From the NCBI RefSeq assembly GCF_000424625.1, contig NZ_AUKG01000001.1:1-64000 (forward strand): DNA of 64,000 nucleotides. The letters are read 5' to 3'. Below the pieces are notes generated by a model, which saw only the letters and a program-made list of their open reading frames with translations, was not told the DNA's origin and did not search any database. Made by a program: the position numbers and the translations under genes. The stretch is from Conexibacter woesei Iso977N (GTDB lineage: Bacteria; Actinomycetota; Thermoleophilia; Solirubrobacterales; Solirubrobacteraceae). Shown piece after piece: positions 24,575 to 32,961 of this stretch (the stretch's first letter is position 1; each line of letters starts with the position of its first letter).

Positions 24575-25783
24575 ATGCGAACGTTTTCTGTCGCCGAGCG
24601 GCGCGCCCGGATCGGGGCGCGCCACCGGCTGGCGGGCGGTGCCCTGGCCGCGTCGGCCGAGGAGGTCGCGAGCAGTCTCGTCGCGATCCACTCGACCGAC
24701 GCGGCCAGCGTCGTTCTGGCCCTGTGGGCGCGGCTGGCGGACCGGGCGGCCGCGGCTTCGGCGGTGGAGGACGCGCTCTACGAGGAGCGCACGCTGCTGC
24801 GGCTGATGGGGATGCGGCGGACGATGTTCGTCGTGGACCGCTCGGTGGCGCCGCTGGTGCAGGCCGCATGCGGCTCGGTGGTCGAGGCGCGCGAGCGGGC
24901 CAAGGCCGTGAGGATGCTGGCCGACGTGGGCGTCGGCGGCAGGAGGCCGGAGGCGTGGCTGGCGCGGGCCGAGACGGCGGCGCTGGCGGTGCTGCACGAC
25001 CGCGGCGAGTGCACGGCGACCGAGCTGGCCGACGCCGACCCGCTGCTGGCGACCGAGGTCAGCACCGGTCAGGGCAAGTGGAGCGCGACGCAGAAGATCG
25101 CGTCGCGCGTGCTGTTGTTGTTGGCCTTGCGCGGGGAGGCGATCCGGGCGCGGCCACGTGGCGGCTGGACGTCCACGCAGTTCCGCTGGGCGGCGTTCGA
25201 CACGTGGGTCGGCGGGCCGCTGGAGGAGGTCCCGGTGGACGACGCGCGCGCCGCGCTGGCGCGGCGCTGGCTGCACACCTTCGGGCCCGCGCAGCCGAGC
25301 GACCTGCAGTGGTGGACCGGCTGGTCGGCCGGGCAGACCAAGAGGGCGCTGGCCGGCGACGACATCGTCGCCGTGGAGCTTCAGGAGCCCGACGACACGA
25401 CGGTCGCCGGCATCCACCTCGCCGCCGACCTCGAACACGTCGAGGCGGCCGGCGATCCCTGGATCGCCCTCCTGCCCGCGCTCGACTCAACCCCTATGGG
25501 TTGGAAGCACCGCGCCTTCTACCTCGGCGCCCACGCCGACCACCTCTTCGACACCAACGGCAACGTGTCGCCGACGATCTGGGCCGACGGCGCGATCATC
25601 GGCGGCTGGACCCGCCGGCCGGACGGCACCGTCGCGACCAAGGTCCTGGAGCCGCAGAGCAAGGCCATCACCTCGCTCATCGCCGCCGAGGCCAAGGCGC
25701 TCGCACCCCGCCTCGGCGACGCGACGCTGGCGCCCCGCGCCCGCGGCTACTCGCCGCTGGAGCGCGGGTTGTTGAACGCGTAG
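24575..25783 (+). CDS. Winged-helix (HTH_42/AlkZ-like) DNA-binding protein
   Basis: 402 residues. The family runs from ARIGARHRLAG through a tandem winged-helix array (LLRLMGMRRTMFVV, TELADADPL, LLLLALRGEAIRA) to a C-terminal part with RAFYLGAHADHLFDTNGNVSPTIWADGAIIGGWTRRPDG. Some members (AlkX/YcaQ, AlkZ) are DNA glycosylases that use a QxQ or QxD site in the first helix. Here the corresponding stretch reads VAIHSTDAAS, so the canonical Gln residues are absent and glycosylase activity is not assured. It overlaps the 3' end of the opposite DUF952 gene by 37 bases. Confidence 0.82.
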   Translation: MRTFSVAERRARIGARHRLAGGALAASAEEVASSLVAIHSTDAASVVLALWARLADRAAAASAVEDALYEERTLLRLMGMRRTMFVVDRSVAPLVQAACGSVVEARERAKAVRMLADVGVGGRRPEAWLARAETAALAVLHDRGECTATELADADPLLATEVSTGQGKWSATQKIASRVLLLLALRGEAIRARPRGGWTSTQFRWAAFDTWVGGPLEEVPVDDARAALARRWLHTFGPAQPSDLQWWTGWSAGQTKRALAGDDIVAVELQEPDDTTVAGIHLAADLEHVEAAGDPWIALLPALDSTPMGWKHRAFYLGAHADHLFDTNGNVSPTIWADGAIIGGWTRRPDGTVATKVLEPQSKAITSLIAAEAKALAPRLGDATLAPRARGYSPLERGLLNA

Positions 25784-26097
25784 CCGCCGTCGGCGTTCAT
25801 CGGCAGGTCGATGGTGCCGACGACCGCGTCGGCGTTCAGCGGGCCGTAGATGTGGGGGAAGTCGTCGCCGACGTCGGTCGCCTGCTCCCACTTGAGCTCG
25901 GAGGTGAGGGCGTCGGTCTCGACCTCGAGGAGCAGGAGGTCGCCGGAGCCCTCGAAGATGCGGTTGGCCGTGGACTCCACCTGCTCGTAGGTCGAGCAGT
26001 GGATGAAGCCCTCCTCCTCGAGGGAGGGCGTCGTCAGCTCGCCGGCGTCCGCGGCGGCTTCCCAGGCGTCTTCGGTCGTGATGTGGAGGATCTTCAT
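25747..26097 (-). CDS. DUF952 family protein
   Basis: 116 residues from ATG 26097. DUF952 features: ILHITTEDAWEAAADAGELTTPSLEEEGFIHCST at the start (the FIHCS core is diagnostic), LLLLEVETDAL in the middle and FPHIYGPLNADAVV near the end. These small cytosolic proteins of unknown role have an ADP-ribosyltransferase-like fold by some predictions (not verifiable here). ATGA overlap with the DUF1028 gene upstream indicates coupled translation. Confidence 0.88.
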   Translation of the reverse strand: MKILHITTEDAWEAAADAGELTTPSLEEEGFIHCSTYEQVESTANRIFEGSGDLLLLEVETDALTSELKWEQATDVGDDFPHIYGPLNADAVVGTIDLPMNADGGYAFNNPRSSGE

Positions 26098-26999
26098 CCC
26101 TCTTGTCCTAGCGCATCGAGGACGGCAGCGGCGGCCGGGGCGACATCGGGCTCCAACCGCGACAACAACCCGCGCCACCCGGGCTGCAGCGCGATCGCCT
26201 CCCGGACCTGGGCCAGGCCGCGCTCGCGATCGCCGTGGTCGAACTCGGCGAGCCCGGCCCAGAACAGCAGCTCGTGGTTGCCGGGCGCCAGCGCGGCGGC
26301 CGCCCGGTAGGCGTCGCCCGCCTCGGCGTGGCGGCCCTCGCCGGTCAGGTCGTCGCCGCGCGTCGCCAGCGCGTAGGCGTCGTGCAGCGTCAGCAGCCGC
26401 TCCAGCTCGTCGAGCGGCTCCGGGTGGTCCTCCACGCGCAGGTCGACCGTCTTCTGCCACGGCTCGCCGCTCGCGGGAACGACGACCAGCGCGCTCGACT
26501 GCTTGCCGCGCGCGTCGCCGCCCGCGCCCTCGGCGGCCCGCAGCGCCGCGAGCAGGCGGCGCGCCAACGGCGTCCCGGGCGACGTCGCCGCGTACGCCGC
26601 CGCCATCGCCGGCCACACCTCCTCCGAGGCCATCATGTTGGCCTGGACGCTGAAGTCCTCCCCGACGACGTGCCCCGCGTGGGCGATGCAGCCGTCGCCG
26701 GTGTGCGCCACCGGCGGCCCGGACGGCGCGATCACCGCGACCTGCCGGAACCGCGCCGCGCCGTCGGCGGCCAGCAGCGCGGGCAGCGCGTCGGCCGCCG
26801 AGGCACCCTCGCGCAGGGCCGAGAGCAGCCGCGACCCGTACGCCGGCTCGGCGACCGACTGCGTGCAGACCGCGCCGACGCCCGGCGCCGCCCACGTCAC
26901 GATCGACCCCACGCTGAACCAGTGCGACTGCACCGCGCACCCCAGCTCGCCGGTCTCCGGATCGCGCGCCACGACCGAGTACGTTCCTCTGCGGACCAT
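26094..26999 (-). CDS. DUF1028 (Ntn-hydrolase-like) protein with TPR-like tail
   Basis: 301 residues from ATG 26999. The N-terminal 220 residues are the DUF1028 domain: TYSVVARDPETGELGCAVQSHWFSVGS, then PGVGAVCTQSVAEPAYG and GDGCIAHAGHVVGEDFSVQANMM. The family is grouped with Ntn hydrolases and is of unknown substrate. The last 80 residues hold TPR-like helices (GRHAEAGDAYRAAAALAPGNHELLFWAGLAEF). Its ATG shares a CATG with the ATG of the divergent alkyltransferase-like gene, so no spacer exists between the two genes. Confidence 0.88.
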   Translation of the reverse strand: MVRRGTYSVVARDPETGELGCAVQSHWFSVGSIVTWAAPGVGAVCTQSVAEPAYGSRLLSALREGASAADALPALLAADGAARFRQVAVIAPSGPPVAHTGDGCIAHAGHVVGEDFSVQANMMASEEVWPAMAAAYAATSPGTPLARRLLAALRAAEGAGGDARGKQSSALVVVPASGEPWQKTVDLRVEDHPEPLDELERLLTLHDAYALATRGDDLTGEGRHAEAGDAYRAAAALAPGNHELLFWAGLAEFDHGDRERGLAQVREAIALQPGWRGLLSRLEPDVAPAAAAVLDALGQEG

Positions 27000-27276
27000 G
27001 CCACCAGCATCCCACCAGGAGATCCTCGATCGCATCGCGGCGATCCCCGAGGGCTTCGTCCGGACCTACGGCGACCTCAGCCCCGGCGCGCCGCGCCTGA
27101 CCGGCACGATCCTGCGCACGACCACGCGCGACGTCCCCTGGTGGCGCGTCGTCCGCGCCGACGGCTCGCTGGCCAAGGGCGACCGCCAGCGCCGGCTGCT
27201 CTGGGACGAGGGCGTGCCGTTCACGCGCAGCGGGAAGGTCGACCTCGACGTCGCGCGCATTCTCCACGACGTGTGA
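26998..27276 (+). CDS. Alkyltransferase-like (ATL) protein of the MGMT family
   Basis: 92 residues. It matches the C-terminal DNA-binding domain of O6-alkylguanine-DNA alkyltransferase: ILDRIAAIPEGFVRTYGDLSP, then VPWWRVVRADGSLAKG. In MGMT the active site is PCHRV; here Cys is Trp and His is also Trp (PWWRV), so alkyl transfer is impossible. ATL proteins bind O6-alkylguanine, flip it out and hand the lesion to nucleotide-excision repair. The start ATG overlaps the divergent DUF1028 start. The cupin gene follows after 11 bases. Confidence 0.88.
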   Translation: MPPASHQEILDRIAAIPEGFVRTYGDLSPGAPRLTGTILRTTTRDVPWWRVVRADGSLAKGDRQRRLLWDEGVPFTRSGKVDLDVARILHDV

Positions 27277-27287
27277 ACATGTAGGCG

Positions 27288-27806
27288 ATGGCCCCCTCCC
27301 CCAACAACCCCAACATCTACGAGCCGCTCTACGACGAGCCGCGCGAGGAGCTCGACGGCTTCACCGCCCACCGCGCGCGCATCGGCCACCAGCTCGGCAC
27401 CGAGCGCGTCGGCCTGAGCATGTGGCTCCTGCCCGCGGGCCAGACCGCCTACCCCTTCCACTTCCACCTCGCCGAGGAGGAGGTGCTGATCCTGCTCGAG
27501 GGCGACCTCGCGCTGCGCACCCCCGCGGGCTGGCAGCGCGTCCGCCGCGGCGACGTCCTGCGCTTCCCGACCGGCCCCGAGGGCGCCCACCAGCTCCACA
27601 ACGACGGCGCCGTCCCCGCGCAGTTCCTCGCGGTCTCCACGCACGGCCAGCCGGACGTCGTGATCTACCCCGACGAGGGCAAGCTCAACGCCGCCGAGCG
27701 CCGCCCCGGCGGCGACGGCATGAAGGTGTACTTCAAGATGGACGACGCCGTGCCCTACTGGGACGGCATCCAGCGACCGGAGGTCGGCGATGTGGGCCCA
27801 GCGTGA
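27288..27806 (+). CDS. Cupin-domain protein
   Basis: 172 residues with one cupin barrel. Motif 1 is seen in AYPFHFHLAEEEVLILLEGDL (HxH and Glu metal ligands) and motif 2 in FPTGPEGAHQLHNDG (His). It could be a sugar-nucleotide or small-acid binding or isomerising protein; no substrate can be assigned. It overlaps the YjbQ gene by 17 bases and is part of a four-gene run (ATL, cupin, YjbQ, methyltransferase). Confidence 0.85.
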   Translation: MAPSPNNPNIYEPLYDEPREELDGFTAHRARIGHQLGTERVGLSMWLLPAGQTAYPFHFHLAEEEVLILLEGDLALRTPAGWQRVRRGDVLRFPTGPEGAHQLHNDGAVPAQFLAVSTHGQPDVVIYPDEGKLNAAERRPGGDGMKVYFKMDDAVPYWDGIQRPEVGDVGPA

Positions 27807-28206
27807 GCTGACGCTCGGCGAGAGGCCGCGCGGCTTCCACCTCGTCACGCGTGAAGTCGTCGCACAACTCCCGGAGCTCCAAGAGCTACAGGTTGGTCTG
27901 CTGCACCTCCACATCCTCCACACCTCGGCGGGCCTGACGCTGAACGAGAACGCCTCGCCCGACGTGCGCCGCGACTTCGAGACGTGGGCCAACGCCTACG
28001 TGCCCGAGGACTTCGCCTGGACCCACACCGACGAGGGCGCCGACGACATGCCCGCGCACATCAAGTCATCGTTGATGGGCGCGTCGCTCTCGCTGCCGAT
28101 CGCCCGCGGCCGCCTCGCGCTCGGGACCTGGCAGGGCATCTACCTGTGCGAGGCCCGCGACCGCGGCGGCGCCCGCCGGCTCATCGCGACCATGCACGGC
28201 GAGTGA
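27790..28206 (+). CDS. YjbQ/UPF0047 family protein
   Basis: 138 residues. Family marks: GFHLVTREVV, LHLHILHTSAGLTLNENASPDVRRDFE, HTDEGADDMPAHIKSSLMGASLSLPI and LGTWQGIYLCEARD. The conserved His, Asp and Glu cluster binds a metal in known structures. Some members show weak thiamine-phosphate synthase activity; the true role is unknown. It is coupled to the upstream cupin (17-base overlap) and the downstream methyltransferase (GTGA overlap). Confidence 0.9.
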   Translation: MWAQRELTLGERPRGFHLVTREVVAQLPELQELQVGLLHLHILHTSAGLTLNENASPDVRRDFETWANAYVPEDFAWTHTDEGADDMPAHIKSSLMGASLSLPIARGRLALGTWQGIYLCEARDRGGARRLIATMHGE

Positions 28207-28913
28207 GCGACCGCGACCCGGCGGCGGCCGTCGGCCCCTACGCCACGCTCGTCGAGGCGCACGGCCTCTCGGCCGCGCACCGCCTCGTCCTCGGTGCGGT
28301 CACGCCCGGCGCGCGCGTGCTCGACGTCGGCTGCGCGACCGGCTACCTGGCGCGCGAGCTATGGCAGCGCGGCGCCGCGTCGGTCGACGGCGTCGAGTTC
28401 GACCCCGTCGCCGCACAGCAGGCCCGCGCGCACTGCCGCGAGGTCGTCAGCGGCGACCTCGAGGCGACGCTCACCCGTGAGGCCGTCGCAGCGCTCGCCC
28501 AGCCCGACACCATCATCTGCGCCGATGTGCTGGAACATCTCCGCGACCCGTGGGACACGCTGACCTGGCTGCGGACGCTGCTCCCGGTCGACGGCAGCGG
28601 CAAGGCCATCATCTCGATCCCGAACATCGCGCACTGGACCGCCCGCCGCGCGCTGCTGCGCGGGCACTTCGACTACGCCGACCACGGCCTCTTCGACCGC
28701 ACACACCTACGCTTCTTCACTCGCGACAGCGTGCGGGAACTGGCGCGCCGTGCAGGGTTCGCCGTCCAGGCGGAACTTCCGGCCGGCGCCCCGCTCCCGC
28801 TGGAGTCACGGGTCCCTGCACTGCGACGGGTGCGCGACCCGTGCGTACGCCGGTGTCCCGAGCTGTTCGCGTTGCAGTTCGTGTTGGTGCTGGTGCCGGA
28901 TCAGCGGCCATAA
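28203..28913 (+). CDS. Class I SAM-dependent methyltransferase
   Basis: 236 residues from GTG 28203. SAM-binding motif I is VLDVGCATGYLAREL, followed by VDGVEFDP (acidic ribose ligand) and IICADVLEHLRDPWD, as in the MetW/Methyltransf_23 group. The later IPNIAHWTARRALLRGHFDYADHGLFDRTHLRFFT is typical of methyltransferases found in polysaccharide or O-antigen loci, yet no such locus is here. Acceptor unknown. It converges on the S51 gene with a 13-base overlap. Confidence 0.9.
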   Translation: MSDRDPAAAVGPYATLVEAHGLSAAHRLVLGAVTPGARVLDVGCATGYLARELWQRGAASVDGVEFDPVAAQQARAHCREVVSGDLEATLTREAVAALAQPDTIICADVLEHLRDPWDTLTWLRTLLPVDGSGKAIISIPNIAHWTARRALLRGHFDYADHGLFDRTHLRFFTRDSVRELARRAGFAVQAELPAGAPLPLESRVPALRRVRDPCVRRCPELFALQFVLVLVPDQRP

Positions 28914-29692
28914 CGGGTCCGTCTCCATTCCTTGATGTCGTCGGGCAGCGGCCGCGTGCCCAGCGGCCCCGCCCCCAGCAGCTCCGGCTCGATGCGCGTC
29001 CGGACCAGCTCGCCGCCGACCGCGTCGACGCGCACCGCGGCGGTCCCGGGCCGGGCGGACACGACGCGCTTCAGGTCGGTCCCCTCGAAGACGAGCCCCA
29101 CACCATCGTCGGCCGCCCACCCGCCCGGCAGCGCGCCGGTCCGGACCGCCTCCAGCCACACCGGCAGCCGCTCGGGCTCGCCGTCGGCGTGCACGCTCAG
29201 CGACCCCGGCAGGAAGCCGAGCCCCGGGTTGACGTCCGGCGGGCCGAACGACTTCGTCACGCCGCCCTCGAACCAGCACATCGCGCCCGCGCTCAGGCCG
29301 GCCAGGACGATCCCGGACTCCCACGCCTCGCGCAGCACGATGTCGAGCCCGTGCGCGACCCAGATCGCCAGCAGGTTGCGCAGCGAGCCGCCGCCGACGT
29401 AGATGACGTCGTGGGCGAGCACGATCTCGCGCAGCGTCCGGGCGTCGCCGTGGCGGCGGAAGAGGCTGAGCACCGTGGCCAGCGCGGCGCGGCGGCCGTA
29501 GGTGGCGTGGAACGCGGCGATCTGCTCGTTCGGGTCCCCGGACGCGGTCGGCAGGAACAGGATCCGCGGCTCGCGCCGGCCGCACAGCTCCAGGACCAGC
29601 TCGTCGAGCGCGGGATCGCCCGGCGGCGACGTGAAGCCGCCGCCGCCCATGGCGAGGATCGTTGGCGTGGGTCCTCGACCCGCGCTGCTCAC
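28901..29692 (-). CDS. Peptidase S51 (dipeptidase E/cyanophycinase-like), copy 2
   Basis: 263 residues from GTG 29692. ILAMGGGGFTS opens the fold, FLPTASGDPNEQI and DVIYVGGGSLRNLLA follow, and the nucleophile Ser lies in the elbow LAGLSAGAMCWF. The VHADGE stretch holds the likely active-site His. S51 enzymes are cytosolic serine peptidases with a class-I glutamine-amidotransferase-like fold; E. coli PepE cuts Asp-X dipeptides. This is the downstream member of a tandem pair with a GTGA overlap and carries a longer C-terminus than its twin. Confidence 0.88.
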   Translation of the reverse strand: MSSAGRGPTPTILAMGGGGFTSPPGDPALDELVLELCGRREPRILFLPTASGDPNEQIAAFHATYGRRAALATVLSLFRRHGDARTLREIVLAHDVIYVGGGSLRNLLAIWVAHGLDIVLREAWESGIVLAGLSAGAMCWFEGGVTKSFGPPDVNPGLGFLPGSLSVHADGEPERLPVWLEAVRTGALPGGWAADDGVGLVFEGTDLKRVVSARPGTAAVRVDAVGGELVRTRIEPELLGAGPLGTRPLPDDIKEWRRTRYGR

Positions 29693-30423
29693 GCGACCGC
29701 CAGCGCGGCACGTTCGGCGCCGAGGTACTGGACCGCCAGCGGGTGCTCGCCGTCGACCGACACGCGGTACGCCCGCGCCTTGGCGCGCGACGACACGACG
29801 CGCAGCAGCTCGCGGCCCTCGAAGTGCAGCGCGGCGCCGTCCTCGGCGGCATAGCCCTCGCGCATCCGGCCGTCGGCGATCATGTCGCGGAACGCGACCG
29901 CGCGGTCGGCCTCGCCGTCGTAGTGCACGCAGTTGGAATGCGGCAGGAGGCCGAGGCCCCGGACCGGCTCCGGAGGCCCGTGGAACGCGGTGATCGCCTC
30001 GCTGAACCAGCACAACGAGCCCGCGCTGAGCCCGCACAGCATGACGCCGCGGCGCCAGGCGCGCTTCAAGATGGTGTCCAACCCGTGGGCGCGCCAGGCC
30101 CCGAGCAGCGACAGGACGCTGCCGCCGCCGACGTAGATCAGGTCCTGTTGGAGGAGGTGCGCCTCGAGGTCGCCCTCGACGGCGCCCGCGCCCTTGTCGC
30201 GCCGGAACAGCGAGACGTGGCTGGTCTCCGCCACGGCCGCGAAGCGGCGGTAGAAGCGCACGACGTAGTGGTCGGCGTCGCCGGACGCGGTGGGGATGAA
30301 GCAGACCTTCGGCCGCTCCACCCCGGTCGCCCCCAGCACGTAGTCGTCGAGCAGCGGGTTCCCGGACTCCATCGAGAACCCTCCGCCGCCGAACGCGACG
30401 ATCTGCGGTGGCCGCATGGACAT
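29689..30423 (-). CDS. Peptidase S51 (dipeptidase E/cyanophycinase-like), copy 1
   Basis: 244 residues. Same fold as the next gene: IVAFGGGGFSMESGNP, CFIPTASGDADHYV, DLIYVGGGSVLSLLG and the Ser elbow LCGLSAGSLCWF, with CVHYDGEADR for the His region. The two proteins align along their whole length but differ at most positions, so the duplication is old or they were joined as paralogues. Both keep the nucleophile. Start ATG 30423; a second ATG two codons later is possible. Confidence 0.88.
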   Translation of the reverse strand: MSMRPPQIVAFGGGGFSMESGNPLLDDYVLGATGVERPKVCFIPTASGDADHYVVRFYRRFAAVAETSHVSLFRRDKGAGAVEGDLEAHLLQQDLIYVGGGSVLSLLGAWRAHGLDTILKRAWRRGVMLCGLSAGSLCWFSEAITAFHGPPEPVRGLGLLPHSNCVHYDGEADRAVAFRDMIADGRMREGYAAEDGAALHFEGRELLRVVSSRAKARAYRVSVDGEHPLAVQYLGAERAALAVA

Positions 30424-30510
30424 GGCGCCATGGTGCCCGTGTGGGCACCTGGACCGCTCGTACGGGCGGTCGGAACCTCGCTCGACCGGCGGTCCTGGCC
30501 CCTTGCCCCG

Positions 30511-31287
30511 CTACTTCCCCTGCCAGACCGGGTCGCGCTTCTCCTTGAACGCCGACGCGCCCTCCTTGGCGTCGGCCGAGGTCATCACGGGGCCGGCGAT
30601 CTCGCCCTGCTTGGCCCACTGCTCGGCGGCGGACCAGTCGAACTGCCGCTGCACGATCTCCTTCGAAGCGGCGAGCGCGAGCGGGCCGTTGCGGACGATG
30701 GCGGCCGCCAGCGCGAGCGCCTCGTCCACCGCGCTGCCGGGCGCGGCGAGGCGGTTGACGACGCCGAGCGCGTGGAAGCGCTCGGCCGGCCACGGGTCGC
30801 CGGTCAGCGCCAGCTCCATCACCGCGTGGTAGGGCATCCGCTTGGGCAGGTGCAGCAGCGCGCCGCCCGCGGCGACCAGCGAGCGCTTGGCCTCCGGGAT
30901 CCCGAGCTTGGCGCCCTCGGCCGCGACGATCAGGTCGCACGCGAGCGCGACCTCGAAGCCGCCGGCGACCGCGAAGCCCTCGATCGCCGCGATCAGCGGC
31001 TTGCGCGCGCTGCGCTGGGCGATGCCCGCGAAGCCGCGGTCGCCGAACCACGGCGACTCACCCCTGACGAACGCGCCGAGGTCCATCCCGGCGCAGAAGA
31101 AGCCGCCCGCGCCGGTCAGGATGCCGAGTTGCAGGTCCTGCTCGGCGTCGAGGGTGTCGAGCGCCTCGGCGATCCCCTGCGCGACCGCGCCGTTGACCGC
31201 GTTGCGGACCTCGGGCCGGTTGATGGTGATGACCAGGACGCCGTCGCGGCGCTCGGTCAGGACGGCGGGCTCGGCTGCGTCGGACAT
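30511..31287 (-). CDS. Enoyl-CoA hydratase/isomerase (crotonase) family
   Basis: 258 residues. Oxyanion-hole segments: GFFCAGMDLGAF (CAGxDL) and IEGFAVAGGFEVALACDLIVAAEGAKLGIPEAKRSL. The Glu of PEAK is in the place of one catalytic Glu; the second catalytic Glu of hydratases is not evident in AAGGALLHLP. Crotonases hydrate or isomerise acyl-CoA; the chain type cannot be read. The ending SADAKEGASAFKEKRDPVWQGK is typical. It is not part of an obvious beta-oxidation operon. Confidence 0.9.
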   Translation of the reverse strand: MSDAAEPAVLTERRDGVLVITINRPEVRNAVNGAVAQGIAEALDTLDAEQDLQLGILTGAGGFFCAGMDLGAFVRGESPWFGDRGFAGIAQRSARKPLIAAIEGFAVAGGFEVALACDLIVAAEGAKLGIPEAKRSLVAAGGALLHLPKRMPYHAVMELALTGDPWPAERFHALGVVNRLAAPGSAVDEALALAAAIVRNGPLALAASKEIVQRQFDWSAAEQWAKQGEIAGPVMTSADAKEGASAFKEKRDPVWQGK

Positions 31288-31336
31288 GGCGCGGACCCTA
31301 CCCGCGCCATGCCCGTCGCGTGCCGGAGCGGTGCGG

Positions 31337-32869
31337 CTACCGGACGGCCTGCGGGCCGACGTGATCCGGCGCCGCCTTGGCCTTCAGCTGGCGGCGCGCC
31401 GCCGTGTTGTCGGTCAGGTCGGCCGCGCGCTGGGCGAGCGTCACGACCGCGTTGGCGGCGTCGTCGGAGAACTCGTCGAACGCCTGCAGGTTCAGGTTCT
31501 GCAGGTTGTCGCAGGCCTGGTGGTAGCAGGCGTCGAACGGCGCGCCGGCGGTCCCGCCGTACTTCTGGGCCTGCTCGGCCGTCTTGATCTCCTCGGCGCC
31601 CGAGAACGTGCCGCCGGCCGGGATGCCGGCGTCGATGAACGGGCCGTAGTCGGAACGGCCGTCGAACGCGGTCGACTCGTGGGCGAGGCCCTTCTGATCC
31701 CAGTACGAGCTCAGGATCTGCTCGATGACGTCGGAGCCGACGGGGCCCGGGCCGGTGTCCGGGTTGTCGCTGCCGTCGCCGTCGTAGATCAGGCGCGCGT
31801 AGTTGGGCGAGGCCACCATGTCGAAGTTCAGGTTGGCCATGATGTCGTCCTTCTGGTCCTGCGTGAGGCTGTCAACGTAGTGCGTCGAGCCGAGCAGGCC
31901 GGACTCCTCGGCGCCCCAGAAGGCGAAGCGGATCGTGTTCCTGGGCTTCTTGAGGATCTTGGGCAGCTGGAGGGCGATCTCCAGGTCCTGCGCGGTGCCG
32001 GAGCCGTCGTCGTTGATGCCCGGGCCCTCGGTGACGCTGTCGAGGTGCGAGCCGACGACGGTCGTCCTGGCGCTGTCGCCCTTCTTGGTGTCGGCGAGCA
32101 CGTTGTAGGTCTCGCGCGTCTCGTTGACCGTGGTGGTCACGACGTGGGCGGTGGTCCCGGCCGCGGCCTGGTTGGCAAGGTCATTGCCAACGGCGAACGA
32201 GGTGAACAGCACCGGGACGTCCTTGGGCCCGCCGAGCGTTCCGCCCTGCGAGTCGGTCCGCCCCTCCTGGCCCTCGTTGAAGATGATCACGGCGGACGCG
32301 CCGGCGGCGACCGCGTTGTCGACCTTGTCGCCGAACGCGCACGTACCGCGCTGGACCAGCGCGACGGCACCCGCCGGGAAGCCGGCGAAGTCCGCGGCCT
32401 CGCAGCCGGAGGTCGAGCTGGGCTCGTCCGCGGGCGGGAGCGTGAGGTCGACCGCGACCAGCGGCGCGGTCACGTCGCCGGAGCCGGAGTACTGCATGAT
32501 GTTGAAGTCGTTGCCCGGGCCCTCGGTGTAGGTCCTGCTGTCGGTGGACAGCGTGGAGGGCGAGGACTCCTCGAAGTACGGGAAGTCGAACGGCTGGACG
32601 GTCACGTCGTAGCCGGCGCCCTGGAGCTGCCCGACGACGTAGTCGCGGGACTTGTTGAAGCCTGCGGTGCCGGACGCGCGGGTGCCGCCGTTGCGCTCGG
32701 CGATATTGGCCAGCGCGCGCTCGTGGCGCAGCATGCCCTGGACGGTGACGGCCCTCTGCAGCTGGGCGCTGTAGTCGGGCTGAGGCTTGGGCCTCTTGGC
32801 CGGCGCCGCGGTTGCGGCAGGGGCCAGCGCGCACGCGCAGACGAGCGCGGCGAGGATGATGCGGGACAC
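31337..32869 (-). CDS. Secreted M28 aminopeptidase with PA domain
   Basis: 510 residues. Signal peptide (MSRIILAALVCACALAPAATAA, cleavage near residue 22). A PA domain is inserted at about 130-240 (ALVQRGTCAFGDKVDNAVAAGASAVIIFNE). The M28 catalytic part has all five zinc ligands of the Streptomyces griseus aminopeptidase type: His in GSHLDSV, Asp in INDDGSG, Glu-Glu in WGAEESGLLG, Asp in NFDMVAS and His in CYHQACDN. It should remove N-terminal residues from peptides outside the cell. Two Cys flank the C-terminal His (CYHQAC), as in family disulfides. Neighbour of another secreted hydrolase. Confidence 0.92.
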   Translation of the reverse strand: MSRIILAALVCACALAPAATAAPAKRPKPQPDYSAQLQRAVTVQGMLRHERALANIAERNGGTRASGTAGFNKSRDYVVGQLQGAGYDVTVQPFDFPYFEESSPSTLSTDSRTYTEGPGNDFNIMQYSGSGDVTAPLVAVDLTLPPADEPSSTSGCEAADFAGFPAGAVALVQRGTCAFGDKVDNAVAAGASAVIIFNEGQEGRTDSQGGTLGGPKDVPVLFTSFAVGNDLANQAAAGTTAHVVTTTVNETRETYNVLADTKKGDSARTTVVGSHLDSVTEGPGINDDGSGTAQDLEIALQLPKILKKPRNTIRFAFWGAEESGLLGSTHYVDSLTQDQKDDIMANLNFDMVASPNYARLIYDGDGSDNPDTGPGPVGSDVIEQILSSYWDQKGLAHESTAFDGRSDYGPFIDAGIPAGGTFSGAEEIKTAEQAQKYGGTAGAPFDACYHQACDNLQNLNLQAFDEFSDDAANAVVTLAQRAADLTDNTAARRQLKAKAAPDHVGPQAVR

Positions 32870-32961
32870 GGGTTGGACCTCCCAAATCGGCCCGGCACGT
32901 GTGACGCGCCGGGAGTGTGGACGTCCGATGCCCGTGCGACCGCTCCTGAAACCTCAGCGGG

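Noticed and set aside
26094-29692. A defence island made of ATL, cupin, YjbQ, methyltransferase and peptidases
   Set aside because: None carries nuclease, helicase or abortive-infection domains; the genes look like conserved metabolic or repair singles that happen to be adjacent.
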